From assembly GCA_947458745.1 (NCBI GenBank), contig CANGYQ010000024.1, forward strand, positions 1 through 52,899: a stretch of 52,899 bases of DNA. The letters are read 5' to 3'. Position 1 is the first letter of the stretch, and each line of letters opens with the position of its first letter. A model generated the notes under the pieces. The model was not told where the DNA came from, searched no databases, and saw only the letters and a program-made list of their open reading frames with translations. This stretch comes from Bryobacteraceae bacterium (lineage in GTDB: Bacteria; Acidobacteriota; Terriglobia; Bryobacterales; Bryobacteraceae). The position numbers were made by a program, and so were the translations under genes. Of this stretch, positions 45,339-52,899 are shown one piece after another.

Positions 45339-46874
45339 TTACCCGCGTTGAGGCGCAGCACTTCGCCAGCCAGCGCGGAGTTGGCGCTCCAGTTGGGCGG
45401 TGAGTGTTTGGGCACCGGGCTGGTGGAAGAGGTTGGTGTTCTCCTGTGGGTCTCGTTCCAGGTCATATAGCTCATGCGCGACCACCGCTTTGCTCTTCCA
45501 GTTCACCCATTCGACGTAGCGGTGCTGCGCGGTGCGGATCGAGTAACCCATGTATTCGACTCCGTCTGCCGCCACCCAAACGCCAGAGCGCAGGAACTGG
45601 CTGAAGACGGCGGGCTTCCAACGGCGGGCTGGATTCGCGAGTAGTGGCAGCAAGCTATGGCCTTCCAGCTCCGGTTCCGGCTGAAGACCGGCCAGTTCGC
45701 AGACCGTGGGGTAGATGTCCACCAGCTCCACCAACCGGTGGCACAAAGCGCCTTTGACGCCGGGCGCGCGGATGATCAGCGGCACGCGCGTATCCACCTC
45801 AAAGTTGGTCATCTTGCACCAGCCGTTGTGTTCACCCAGCTTCCAGCCGTTGTCGCCCCACAACACCACCACGGTATTCTCCGACAGCCGGGCCCGGTCC
45901 AGCGCGTTCAGTAACCGGCCCACCTGGGCATCAATGTAGCTGACCGAGGCCAGATAACCGTGGCGCAGCAGCCGCGCCTGGGCTTCGGTGAGTGAGCCTT
46001 GGTCCGGTTGGGGCGCATCCCGAAAATCGCGGTACCCGCGGAGTTCCCGCATGGTGCTGATGGCCATCGGCGGCATCCCTTGCGGGAGTACCGGGTTGGG
46101 GGCTAGCGGGAGGCGGGCGCGGTCATACAGATTCCAGTACCTGGCCGGGACGTTGAAGGGCAGGTGCGGGCGGTAATACCCGACACCCAGGAAGAATGGC
46201 TGGCGGCGCGCTTGTAGTGCCGTCAACTTCGCGATTGCCTGATCAGTCTGCGCACCGTCGAAGTAAGCGTTGTCCGGCACGTTGGGCGCTTCGGTGGCGG
46301 CGGCTTTCAGATACCATTCGCCGTACTGATCGAGGTAGCGCTGCTGGACGCCCTGGATGGTGAGTTCGCGCTGACGTGCAGCGATCCAGGCGGTCTCGGA
46401 CTGGCTTCGATAGACGGCGTCGGGATCAAATGGGTACCCCGGCAGACGGAGCTCTGGTTCGCTCCAGGAGGCCGGGTCCGGGAGGGTGTTGTGGAAGATC
46501 TTGCCCATCGAAGTCGCAAAGTAACCCTGCTGCCGCAGTCGCTGAGGCAGAGTTACAGCTTGCGGTGTAGTGGAGCGGAAGCCCGTGTCTAGGTCCCAAA
46601 CCCGCAGCGTGTCCGGCCGCAGCCCGGTGAGGACGCTGGCGCGCGAAGGGTTGCAGACGGCTTGCTGGCAATAGGCTTTGGTGAAGGTGACGCCGCTGCG
46701 CCCCAGAGCGTCCAGGTGCGGTGTGTGGGCGTGTGAGGCGCCGTAGATGCCAAGCTCCGGCCGGAGGTCGTCCACAGCGATGAACAGAACGTTAGGCGGG
46801 GTTGGGCGGCGAGTTTGGCCGGATACTGCGCCACCGATTAGGGCGGACATGGCGGAGCGGCGGGTTAGGGACAT
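45339..46874 (-). CDS. Iduronate-2-sulfatase-like sulfatase
   Basis: The 511-residue protein starts at ATG 46874 with a Tat-like leader (L-T-R-R-S-A-M-S-A-L-I-G-G). It has the metal site V-D-D-L-R-P near 34-39, the formylglycine motif C74-N-P-S-R followed by A-S-V-L-T-G, and G-D-N-G-W-K-L-G-E-H with the second metal Asp. The layout resembles bacterial iduronate-2-sulfatases, which remove 2-O-sulfate from glycans. No formylglycine-generating enzyme is nearby. It lies on the opposite strand to its left neighbour and 81 bp after the cupin gene, so it may be cotranscribed with the cupin. Confidence 0.92.
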   Translation of the reverse strand: MSLTRRSAMSALIGGAVSGQTRRPTPPNVLFIAVDDLRPELGIYGASHAHTPHLDALGRSGVTFTKAYCQQAVCNPSRASVLTGLRPDTLRVWDLDTGFRSTTPQAVTLPQRLRQQGYFATSMGKIFHNTLPDPASWSEPELRLPGYPFDPDAVYRSQSETAWIAARQRELTIQGVQQRYLDQYGEWYLKAAATEAPNVPDNAYFDGAQTDQAIAKLTALQARRQPFFLGVGYYRPHLPFNVPARYWNLYDRARLPLAPNPVLPQGMPPMAISTMRELRGYRDFRDAPQPDQGSLTEAQARLLRHGYLASVSYIDAQVGRLLNALDRARLSENTVVVLWGDNGWKLGEHNGWCKMTNFEVDTRVPLIIRAPGVKGALCHRLVELVDIYPTVCELAGLQPEPELEGHSLLPLLANPARRWKPAVFSQFLRSGVWVAADGVEYMGYSIRTAQHRYVEWVNWKSKAVVAHELYDLERDPQENTNLFHQPGAQTLTAQLERQLRAGWRSAAPQRG

Positions 46875-46955
46875 GATCGAGCCTCGCGTGACTTGGCGGA
46901 GACAGGGCAACTGGCCGTGCTCGAAGCTTCTTCAGTGCGCCGCCTGCTCATTCAG

Positions 46956-47390
46956 CTACTTCTTTGCCCCCAGCGCAATCACAAAGTAGTGCGCCGCAGA
47001 TTCCCCGGGATTGCGCCAGCCATGGACTTCGCCGGAAGCGACATACACTGACCCACCGGGCCCCAGCGTCGTGCTCCGGCCCGAGATGGTGACTTCCAGC
47101 GTCCCTTCGCACAGCCTCAGCAGTTCCTCGTTGAGGTGCGAATGCGGGGGGTGCGGCTCCATGCCGGGGCCGAGTTCTGTCTGATGCATCTCCAGCGGGA
47201 AACCCGTATGGGTCAACCCATTCAGCACGGCCCTCGACCGGTTCATCCCGTTGGCGCGCACGGGCAGATCCTCAAACCGGAAGGTCCGGGAGGGCAGGGG
47301 TGCGGCGGTCTGGACGGAGGCTTCAAGACTAGTTAGCGCCGTCAGCAACGCTGGGACTTCGCGGCGTGACGGCTTCATGGGATGCTTCAT
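46956..47390 (-). CDS. Cupin domain protein
   Basis: The 144-residue protein is a single small beta-barrel cupin. Metal ligands are seen as H-P-P-H-S-H-L-N-E-E near 85-94 and a later H in S-G-E-V-H-G-W-R-N near 120. The N-terminal 35 residues look like a Tat or lipobox-free leader (K-P-S-R-R-E-V-P-A-L-L-T-A-L), so it may be exported. The ATG has AAGGAG 7 nt upstream, which rejects a longer frame reaching 47492. It is likely cotranscribed with the sulfatase downstream. Function is open: cupins range from dioxygenases to sugar-binding proteins. Confidence 0.85.
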   Translation of the reverse strand: MKHPMKPSRREVPALLTALTSLEASVQTAAPLPSRTFRFEDLPVRANGMNRSRAVLNGLTHTGFPLEMHQTELGPGMEPHPPHSHLNEELLRLCEGTLEVTISGRSTTLGPGGSVYVASGEVHGWRNPGESAAHYFVIALGAKK

Positions 47391-47710
47391 CGTCGTTCTC
47401 CTTGGCGGTTCGAACGCCCGCCTACTAACCTGGTTACACGCACCCACCAACCGACCACCCTGCTGGTTACTGAACGATAGCCTACGCATCAATGCACCGC
47501 GCCGAAGACCACTAGCTTATCGCGGCGAGGGGCAAGCGCTTCAGACCAATTCATAGAAGGCTCAATTATTCACATCGGCGCCCCTAATGCTCAGCCGGCC
47601 AAACTGACGATGCGCCGTGGGCAGAACCGTGACAGGAACATCCTGCCTTGCGGGAATCCTTGCTGAGCCACGTGGAGCCGCCGGAAAGCGGCCTGCTAAC
47701 TTTGAACCTG
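47391..47710. other. Intergenic region without a recognisable gene
   Basis: These 320 bases separate two divergent starts and should hold the promoters of the cupin and barrel genes. Two short hairpins are visible: CAGGA-ACA-TCCTG near 47632-47644 and GCCGC-CGGAAA-GCGGC near 47679-47694. No reading frame with protein-like composition or start signal was found. Confidence 0.5.
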
Positions 47711-48376
47711 ATGGCAAACTTGTTCCCTAGTCCGATGCTGATTCTTGCGTGGCTACTTCTGCTGGCCCCGGTGGCAAGTGGCCAACAGACGGACACCCAA
47801 CACGCCTTCGAAGCGTCATTTCCGGTCTCCCGCAAGCTGCAATTGACGCTGCACAGCCGAGGCCGGACGAACCCCGGGGGCTTAGGACTCTATCAATTCC
47901 GGATGGGGCCGATCGTTGAGTACTCGCTGGGGCCGCGATGGTCGGTTCTGGGTGGCTACTACTTTGGCAAGCAAAAGTCGGCGGAGCTGGACCTCCGCGG
48001 AACACATCGGCCTTTTGGGGGAGTCGAGTTCATGGCATTCAAGTCGGCGAAGAGCGAAGTGGAGTTGCGTTCATTGGTCGAGCGCTTCGTCGCCCATGAC
48101 CGCAGCTTCACCCGATTTCGGGAACGCCTTCGGTGGAGTGGCACGGCCCCCGTAGCACCCTACGCCAGCGTGGAGACCTTCCTCGATCGGCAGGGAATTC
48201 GCAGCACGCGATACTCCGGCGGGCTGCGGTGGGCGAAGGTGCGCCGCCGCATCGATCTCGATGTCGGTTACTTTTATGAGCCGCGCCGGCCGGACTTGGG
48301 TCCCTCGCGCCACATGTTCCTGACCAGCCTGCACTTCCGGTTTGGAGGGCTGAAGCGTCGGGACCCTGACATCTAG
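47711..48376 (+). CDS. DUF2490-like outer-membrane beta-barrel protein
   Basis: The 221-residue product has a signal peptide (L-I-L-A-W-L-L-L-L-A-P-V-A-S-G-Q). The mature part is a run of amphipathic beta strands rich in Arg, Tyr and Phe (Q-L-T-L-H-S-R-G-R, W-S-V-L-G-G-Y-Y-F-G-K, R-F-R-E-R-L-R-W). It ends near F-L-T-S-L-H-F-R-F-G-G, as in the DUF2490 group of small outer-membrane barrels. ATG 47711 starts just before the signal peptide; an upstream TTG would add unlikely residues. The ligand is unknown. It precedes the DsbA-like gene by 68 bp. Confidence 0.7.
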   Translation: MANLFPSPMLILAWLLLLAPVASGQQTDTQHAFEASFPVSRKLQLTLHSRGRTNPGGLGLYQFRMGPIVEYSLGPRWSVLGGYYFGKQKSAELDLRGTHRPFGGVEFMAFKSAKSEVELRSLVERFVAHDRSFTRFRERLRWSGTAPVAPYASVETFLDRQGIRSTRYSGGLRWAKVRRRIDLDVGYFYEPRRPDLGPSRHMFLTSLHFRFGGLKRRDPDI

Positions 48377-48444
48377 TGGCCAGAAAAGTGCCGGGGGGAC
48401 TTGCCAGGCCCGGATCGGCGCGCCGATTGCCGCATAATGGTGTC

Positions 48445-49320
48445 ATGTTTCGGATCTTTGCGCTGGCGCTGACCAGCTTGTCGTGGCTGTGGGCGCAAGC
48501 CCCTGCCAATGATTGGAAGACCGCCACGACACTTCCGGGCGTGGAACTGAAGACACTGACGCCGGCGCAGCAGAAGGTGGCGTTGACCGTACTGCGGGAC
48601 ACCCCTTGTCCGTGCGGCTGTCCGATGTTGCTGGCCCAGTGCCGCGTGGAGGATCCAGGCTGCGGAACAAGCCAGATGCTGGCGCGCCAGGTGGTGGCTG
48701 GAGCGGCGGCCGGACAGACAGTGGCGCAGATTCGCCAAGCGCTAGCGGCTTCTCCCGCCATGAACGCCGCGGCCAACCGGGGCAAGGTGCTACTGGATCC
48801 GGTGGCCATTCCCGTGAACGGCGCACCGTCAAAGGGCCCGGCCAAGGCGCGGATCACGATTGTTGAGTTCTCCGATTTCCAGTGCCCGTTCTGTGTTCGC
48901 GCCGTGCAGCAGTTGGACGCGGTGCTGAAGGCGTACCCGAACGATGTACGCATGATCTACAAGCAGTTCCCGCTCGACAGCCACTCACAGGCGGCGCTGG
49001 CCGCTCGCGCCAGCTTGGCCGCGCACGCCCAAGGAAAGTTCTGGCCGTTGCATGACCAGATGTACGCGAACAGCCGTGCGATCAATCGCGAGAAGATTCT
49101 CCTGTGGGCCAAGGATCTGGGCCTGGACATGGCTCGCTTTACGGCTGCCCTGGATGCACCGGCCACGAAAGCGGCGGTCGAGAGGGACTTAGCCGACGGC
49201 GAGCAGGCCGGCGTCAACGCTACTCCCACGATTTACCTGAACGGCAAGAAGTATCAGGGCTCGCTGGAGCCACAGGTACTGATTCCATTGATCGCCGCGG
49301 AACTGAAGTCCGCCAGGTAA
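48445..49320 (+). CDS. DsbA-family thiol-disulfide oxidoreductase with Cys-rich N-terminal domain
   Basis: The 291-residue protein starts with a signal peptide (I-F-A-L-A-L-T-S-L-S-W-L-W-A). An N-terminal domain has six cysteines within about 25 residues (C-P-C-G-C-P near 53-58, then C-R-V-E-D-P-G-C-G). A linker leads to a DsbA-like thioredoxin fold with active-site C147-P-F-C150 (F-S-D-F-Q-C-P-F-C) and the cis-proline in A-T-P-T-I. The second domain is typical of periplasmic protein disulfide isomerases fused to a vitamin-K-reductase-like or sensor module. The first domain is less common and may bind metal or form disulfides. ATG 48445 is preferred over a longer upstream frame lacking the signal. 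Confidence 0.88.
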   Translation: MFRIFALALTSLSWLWAQAPANDWKTATTLPGVELKTLTPAQQKVALTVLRDTPCPCGCPMLLAQCRVEDPGCGTSQMLARQVVAGAAAGQTVAQIRQALAASPAMNAAANRGKVLLDPVAIPVNGAPSKGPAKARITIVEFSDFQCPFCVRAVQQLDAVLKAYPNDVRMIYKQFPLDSHSQAALAARASLAAHAQGKFWPLHDQMYANSRAINREKILLWAKDLGLDMARFTAALDAPATKAAVERDLADGEQAGVNATPTIYLNGKKYQGSLEPQVLIPLIAAELKSAR

Positions 49321-49380
49321 CTCCCGGGCGCGAAAGCCCGGTTGGGCGGTGGTCTATACTCACGACTAACCCCGTCCGTT

Positions 49381-51329
49381 GTGAAGAGACCTTTTCCTGT
49401 GATCCTGAGTGCCATTCCCTGTCATCGTGCGCATGGCCGCTACCGCAGCGCGTGGGCTCTGCTGCTGGCAGTTTCGTCCGTGGTACCCGCCTTCAGCCAG
49501 ACGGTCGATCCAGCACTGTTCCAGGAGTTGAAGTTGCGTTCCATCGGCCCGTTCCGGGGCGGCCGGACGCGGGCACTGGCGGGCGTCCCCTCGCAACCCA
49601 ACGTCTTCTATGCAGGCGTCGTGAACGGCGGCGTCTGGAAGACCACCGACTACGGCCGCATCTGGAAGCCGATCTTTGACAAACAGCCCACCGGCTCCAT
49701 TGGCGCATTGGCCGTCGCGCCCTCAAACCCGGACATCATCTACGCCGGCAGTGGCGAAGGCCTGCACCGGCCGGACCTAAGGCGCTCTACTTTGGGGCCA
49801 ACACGCTGTGGAAGACCCGCGACGGCGGCCAGACCTGGAAAGAGATCAGCCCGGACTTGAGCCGCAAGACATTCGAGGTGCCCGCCAACATCGGCAGGTA
49901 TCGCAACACCCCCACGGCACAGCCGGCTCAGCGCGGTGTTATCTATAGCGTCGCTCCTTCGCCCGTCGAAGTGAACCGCATCTGGGCGGGAACGGACGAT
50001 GGCCTGATCCATGTCACCGTCGATGGCGGCGTGAGTTGGAAGAACGTGACGCCGCCGCAGTTGAGACCGTTTTCCAAGGTCTCCTTGATCGAGGCCGGAC
50101 ATTTCAGCGCGGGAACGGCGTACGCGGCCATCAACACGCTGCGCCTGGACGACATGCGTCCTCACATTCTGCGCACCCATGATGGCGGCGCCACCTGGAC
50201 CGAGATCGTGACCGGCATGGGTGACAACGCCCCGGTGAACGTGGTCCGGGAAGATCCCGAGCGGAAGGGCTTGCTGTATGCGGGCACGGAGCGGACGGTG
50301 TTTGTGTCGTTCGACGATGGCGCGCACTGGCAGACACTGCGGCAGAATCTACCGGCCACCTCCATCCGCGATCTGATCGTCAAGGATGATGATCTGGCCG
50401 TGGGTACGCATGGGCGCGGTTTCTGGATCCTGGACAACGTAACGCCCCTTCGCCAGATGACACCGGCCGTATCCGCCACGGGGGCCACACTTTTCGCACT
50501 GGCCACAGCCCTGCGCGTCCGGTGGAACATGAACACCGACACTCCCCTGCCCCCGGATGAGCCGGTGGGCACCAATCCGCCCGACGGCGCGATGATCGAC
50601 TTTGCGCTTCCTGCGGGAACGGCGGGTCCGGTGACGCTGGAGATCCTGAATCGCACCGGACAGTTGGTCCGGCGCTATTCGAGCACCGACCCGGTAGACC
50701 GTCCCGATCCGCAACTCGCGATCCCGCCCTATTGGGTGCGACCAGGCCGTTCCCTGCCCGCCTCAGCCGGAATGCACCGCTTCCTGTGGGACATGCGCTA
50801 CACGCCCGTCGCAGGCGCGTCCAAGGCCTACCCGACCGCCGCCATCTTTGCCGACACGGCCCCCACCCCAACCTCGCCATTGGTGATGCCCGGGCAGTAC
50901 ACCGTCAAACTGACCGTGGACGGCAAGACGTTCACTCAACCGTTGACGGTCAAAATGGACCCGCGCGTCAAAACTTCGGCCATCGATCTGACGGCGCAGT
51001 TCGCGCTGTCGAAGGGGCTTTACGAAGACATCCAGAAAGGCTACGCCACCATCGCCGAGATCCGCGCCTGGCGCGCCAAGCCGGGCCTGTCAGCCGACCT
51101 GAGTCAGCAAGCCGAGAAGTTGGTCGGCAGCGGGCGTGGCGGCCGAGGCGCACCCGCTGGTCCCGATACGATCTCCAGCGTCACCGCGTCGTTGGGCACA
51201 CTGCTCCAATTAGCGCAGGAAGCCGACGCCGCCCCACCAGCCGCGCTGAAAAGCTCAGCGGGGGAACGACAAAAGGCGTTGTCGGCTCTGTTGGCCCAAT
51301 GGTCCACACTGAAGACATCTACGCCTTAG
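49381..51329 (+). pseudogene. Broken BNR/Asp-box propeller protein (glycosyl-hydrolase-like)
   Basis: GTG 49381 begins a signal peptide (S-A-W-A-L-L-L-A-V-S-S-V-V-P-A-F-S-Q). The first blades of a sortilin-type propeller follow (L-K-L-R-S-I-G-P-F-R-G-G-R, V-W-K-T-T-D, Y-A-G-S-G-E-G-L-H-R-P-D). At about 49776-49785 the frame is lost. In another frame the sequence resumes with K-A-L-Y-F-G-A-N-T-L-W-K-T-R-D-G-G-Q-T-W, which in intact homologues lies several hundred residues later. The rest (T-H-G-R-G-F-W-I-L-D and a C-terminal domain with W-R-A-K-P-G) stays open to TAG 51329. Full-length relatives are usually about 1000 residues. An out-of-frame internal deletion is the simplest reading. Confidence 0.85.
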
Positions 51330-51402
51330 CGCCCAAATGTCTGGCGAGGGGCGGTTGGAAGGACGGATCGAGGATGCTATTCTATGAAGGAATCCCCTCA
51401 TT

Positions 51403-51477
<75 letters not shown>

Positions 51478-51597
51478 ATCCCTCCCTGTAGTTTTCACCT
51501 ATCTTTTCAGTAGTTTAGGCCTCGACGGTTCCGCTTTTCCGACAGCGTTGGATGCGGGCCAGAAACCGCACGAAAACGGCGAAACTGCGCCGAAAGT

Positions 51598-51629
51598 GCG
51601 GACCAAACGCGGACCAAAAGCGCGGACCA
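51598..51629. repeat. Three copies of GCGGACCA
   Basis: GCGGACCA occurs at 51598-51605, 51609-51616 and 51622-51629, at spacings of 11 and 13 bp, about 120 bp after the tRNA. The spacing is close to one helical turn, so protein binding is possible. On the plus strand they lie in a 27-codon frame from ATG 51552 to TAG 51635 that ends G-P-N-A-D-Q-K-R-G-P-L. Confidence 0.6.
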
Positions 51630-51650
51630 CTTTAGGCAGCGGGGCGCACC

Positions 51651-51872
51651 GTGCTTAGAGCCCCCGCATTTTTCCTCATCAAGGTCGCCCTGGCACTCTG
51701 CGCCGGCCTGACCTTGGGGATTGCCTTGCTCGAAGGTCCAGGCAAGTTCTGCCTGGGCGTCATCCTTTACGGTGCCCTCTGGGGCATCGCCACTGAACCG
51801 CCCTGGCTCAGTCGGTTAATCGCACATCTCACCCGCTCCGTCCGGAGCAATCCACCAAAGGAGCAACCATGA
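51651..51872 (+). CDS. Small membrane protein, probable element gene
   Basis: GTG 51651 opens 73 codons. Two hydrophobic segments (F-L-I-K-V-A-L-A-L-C-A-G-L-T-L-G-I-A and F-C-L-G-V-I-L-Y-G-A-L-W-G) predict a two-helix inner-membrane protein. The last 22 residues (L-S-R-L-I-A-H-L-T-R-S-V-R-S-N) are encoded by the first copy of a direct repeat. The stop overlaps the next start as ATGA. I recognise no family; short two-helix proteins are common in phages. Confidence 0.5.
   Translation: MLRAPAFFLIKVALALCAGLTLGIALLEGPGKFCLGVILYGALWGIATEPPWLSRLIAHLTRSVRSNPPKEQP
51807..51871. repeat. Direct repeat R1 carrying a ribosome-binding site
   Basis: R1 reads CTCAGTCGGTTAATCGCACA and onward to CTCCGTCCGGAGCAA, CCACCAAAGGAG and ATG. 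It matches R2 (52061-52122) with one 3-bp indel and a few substitutions. It encodes the end of the upstream frame and supplies AAAGGAG for the downstream one. Confidence 0.92.
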
Positions 51873-52135
51873 TTGGCTTTGCCTACCCCGAGGGAGTCGT
51901 CGTCCTTGAAGACCCAAGGCAGCGGGTCGTCGAGGTCACCATGGCCGATCTCGAAGGCAAGCATGTCTACTCGGTGATCATCTCGAAGACGGTGGATGAC
52001 GGGTCGCTGACCCCTCGCTCATTTCGTGACGCTCTACGCGAGTTCGACGTTGATCCGTGCCTCAGTCGGTTAATCGCACATCTCAGCTCCGTCCGGAGCA
52101 ATTCACCAAAGGAAGAATCATGTCTGAACAAGTAG
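51869..52135 (+). CDS. Truncated duplicate of the downstream phage-like gene
   Basis: The 88-codon frame begins at ATG 51869. Residues 6-42 (Y-P-E-G-V-V-V-L, Q-R-V-V-E-V-T-M-A-D-L-E, V-I-I-S-K-T-V) align with residues 83-123 of the gene at 52120 (Y-P-E-T-T-I-V-F, Q-R-I-V-Q-V-S-V-T-D-L-E, V-I-I-S-K-T-V). It lacks that protein's N- and C-terminal parts. Its end (C-L-S-R-L-I-A-H-L-S-S-V-R-S-N) comes from repeat R2 and is nearly the same as the end of the previous frame. It is probably the product of a partial duplication; whether it is translated is unknown. Confidence 0.55.
   Translation: MIGFAYPEGVVVLEDPRQRVVEVTMADLEGKHVYSVIISKTVDDGSLTPRSFRDALREFDVDPCLSRLIAHLSSVRSNSPKEESCLNK
52061..52122. repeat. 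Direct repeat R2 carrying a ribosome-binding site
   Basis: R2 is the second copy of R1 at a distance of 254 bp. It carries AAAGGAAG 6 nt before ATG 52120. The core CTCAGTCGGTTAATCGCACA is identical in both copies. Confidence 0.92.
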
Positions 52136-52790
52136 GCGCCGTCGTGCGCCAAGAATTCGGCGCGAGTGAAGTCGCGCGATCGGCCGAGACGGCCAGCACG
52201 GCGGTAGCCGCGCAAGCCAAGGCGGCGGTGGAGGCACGTTACATCCTCGCCCTCCGCAAGCCCCGGGACTGGGAAGAAGTCCGGCTTCGACTAGAGAAGG
52301 AGTGCAAGCGGCCGGGCTTCGCTGAATCGGCCTGGTACCAGATCCAGAACCGCGGCGAAGGATTCTCGATCCGCTTCGCTGAAGCGGCGCTGCGCTCGAT
52401 GACCAACTGTTACCCCGAGACCACCATCGTCTTTGAGGGCGCGGAACAGCGGATTGTCCAGGTCAGCGTGACGGACCTGGAAGCCAATGTCACCTATTCG
52501 CAGCAAGTGATCATCTCGAAGACCGTCGAGCGCAAGAGCAAGAAGGGCCGCGAAGTGGTCGCTGAGCGGATCAACGGCTATGGCGACACGGTCTACATCG
52601 TCGAAGCGACTGACGAGGAGATGCTCGGGAAACAGAACAGCTTGATCTCAAAGGCTTTGCGCACCGCCGCCTTGCGACTCATTCCCGGCGACATCCAGGA
52701 AGGCTGCGAGGCAATCATCCAGCAGACCCGGGCTGACAAGACGGCGAAGGACGGGCCGCGTTCTGGCCGCCGAAAGAGGAGGACGGGTGA
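52120..52790 (+). CDS. Phage-like protein of unknown function, probably frameshifted near the end
   Basis: ATG 52120 follows the strong site AAAGGAAG. The N-terminus is alanine-rich and probably helical (S-A-E-T-A-S-T-A-V-A-A-Q-A). Then come R-K-P-R-D-W-E-E-V, C-K-R-P-G-F-A-E-S-A-W-Y, F-S-I-R-F-A-E-A-A-L-R and, after the duplicated beta-rich segment, K-A-L-R-T-A-A-L-R-L-I-P. This order resembles proteins I know from prophages near recombination genes, but I cannot name the family. The first frame stays open to the window end. However, from about 52755 the neighbouring frame reads A-F-W-P-P-K-E-E-D-G then TGA at 52788-52790, overlapping the next start. I take that as the true end. An alternative is 52120 to beyond 52899. 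Confidence 0.6.
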
Positions 52791-52899
52791 GTGGCCGGGC
52801 CAAGATCTCCATCCAGTTGACCGACTTGAATACCGCGGACCGGCAACGCGTGGCGATCCTCACCGATGCCTACTCCCTGGTAGCCGATTCATCCGCCAA
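52787..52899 (+). CDS. Phage-like protein, 3' partial
   Basis: GTG 52787 overlaps the probable stop of the previous gene (GTGA) and has AGGAGG 4 nt upstream (52777-52782). The 37 visible codons read M-S-G-R-A-K-I-S-I-Q-L-T-D-L-N and then A-D-R-Q-R-V-A-I-L, with protein-like composition. The gene runs off the window. No family recognised. Confidence 0.45.
   Translation, partial: MSGRAKISIQLTDLNTADRQRVAILTDAYSLVADSSA

Noticed and set aside
45101..45475. A 125-codon minus-strand frame overlapping the end of the second sulfatase
   Set aside because: Composition after the sulfatase stop is rather protein-like (K-V-L-A-T-A-P-Q-F-L-V-G-Q and F-I-W-T-A-E-A-A-D-I-L-G-K-V), so a gene remnant is possible. 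However, there is no start signal, no family match and a 137-bp overlap with a firm gene.
51552..51635. 27-codon frame ending G-P-N-A-D-Q-K-R-G-P-L after the tRNA gene
   Set aside because: Very short, basic, and composed largely of the GCGGACCA repeats; could be an integrase remnant but nothing proves it.

Overview
The window is high-GC and gene-dense, and reads like the chromosome of an acidobacterium of the Solibacter/Bryobacter type (Acidobacteriota, Bryobacterales). Signs of this are a DUF1549/DUF1553 plus DUF1501 pair, two very large Oar-like TonB-dependent receptors, a CRTAC-type FG-GAP/ASPIC-UnbV protein coupled to a TPR protein, twin-arginine sulfatases, a hybrid kinase with a regulator-propeller sensor, and a glycosyl-hydrolase-like BNR propeller protein. 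The assignment rests on gene content alone; no rRNA gene is present.

Layout. 1-5955 (+): a cytochrome-type DUF1553 protein (cut by the window start), DUF1501, a HAD phosphatase and an orphan CpaF/TadA ATPase. 6082-9641: a D-2-hydroxyacid dehydrogenase (-) starts 18 bp from a divergent APC permease (+), whose 3' end overlaps a kynureninase-like PLP enzyme. 9622-19750 (-): seven collinear, closely spaced genes, in transcription order class III aminotransferase, Gfo/Idh oxidoreductase, sulfatase, HGSNAT-like acyltransferase, TonB-dependent receptor, alpha/beta hydrolase and SDR. 19841-26602 (+): a broken hybrid histidine kinase, a second Oar-like receptor with a very clear terminator, and a serine hydrolase. 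26612-29076 (-): the TPR/FG-GAP pair. 29175-35085 (-): a fatty-acid beta-oxidation cluster in the order fadN-fadA-fadE, with a solitary MNT nucleotidyltransferase between fadA and fadE. 35174-37043 (+): a flippase-like membrane protein and a PIG-L deacetylase. 37045-39974 (-): a U32 peptidase coupled to a NUDIX hydrolase. 40072-43883: selA (+), a 40-codon gene remnant, a PrmA-like methyltransferase (-) and an acyl-CoA synthetase (-) with a 23-bp tandem repeat at its 3' end. 44026-51329: a LodB/halogenase-like flavoprotein, a second sulfatase, a cupin, an outer-membrane barrel, a DsbA-like protein and a broken BNR-propeller protein. 51403-51477: tRNA-Cys. 51598-52899: short, phage-like overlapping genes with a duplicated leader, probably the edge of an element next to the tRNA gene.

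Two themes stand out. First, there are several scars of out-of-frame deletion: the propeller kinase, the BNR protein and the remnant behind selA each join two gene pieces that do not belong together. Second, the DNA after tRNA-Cys is unlike the rest: three copies of an 8-bp motif, a direct repeat of about 60 bp that carries ribosome-binding sites, a truncated duplicate of the next gene, and a probable frameshift at the window end. I found no CRISPR array, transposase or integrase in the window.
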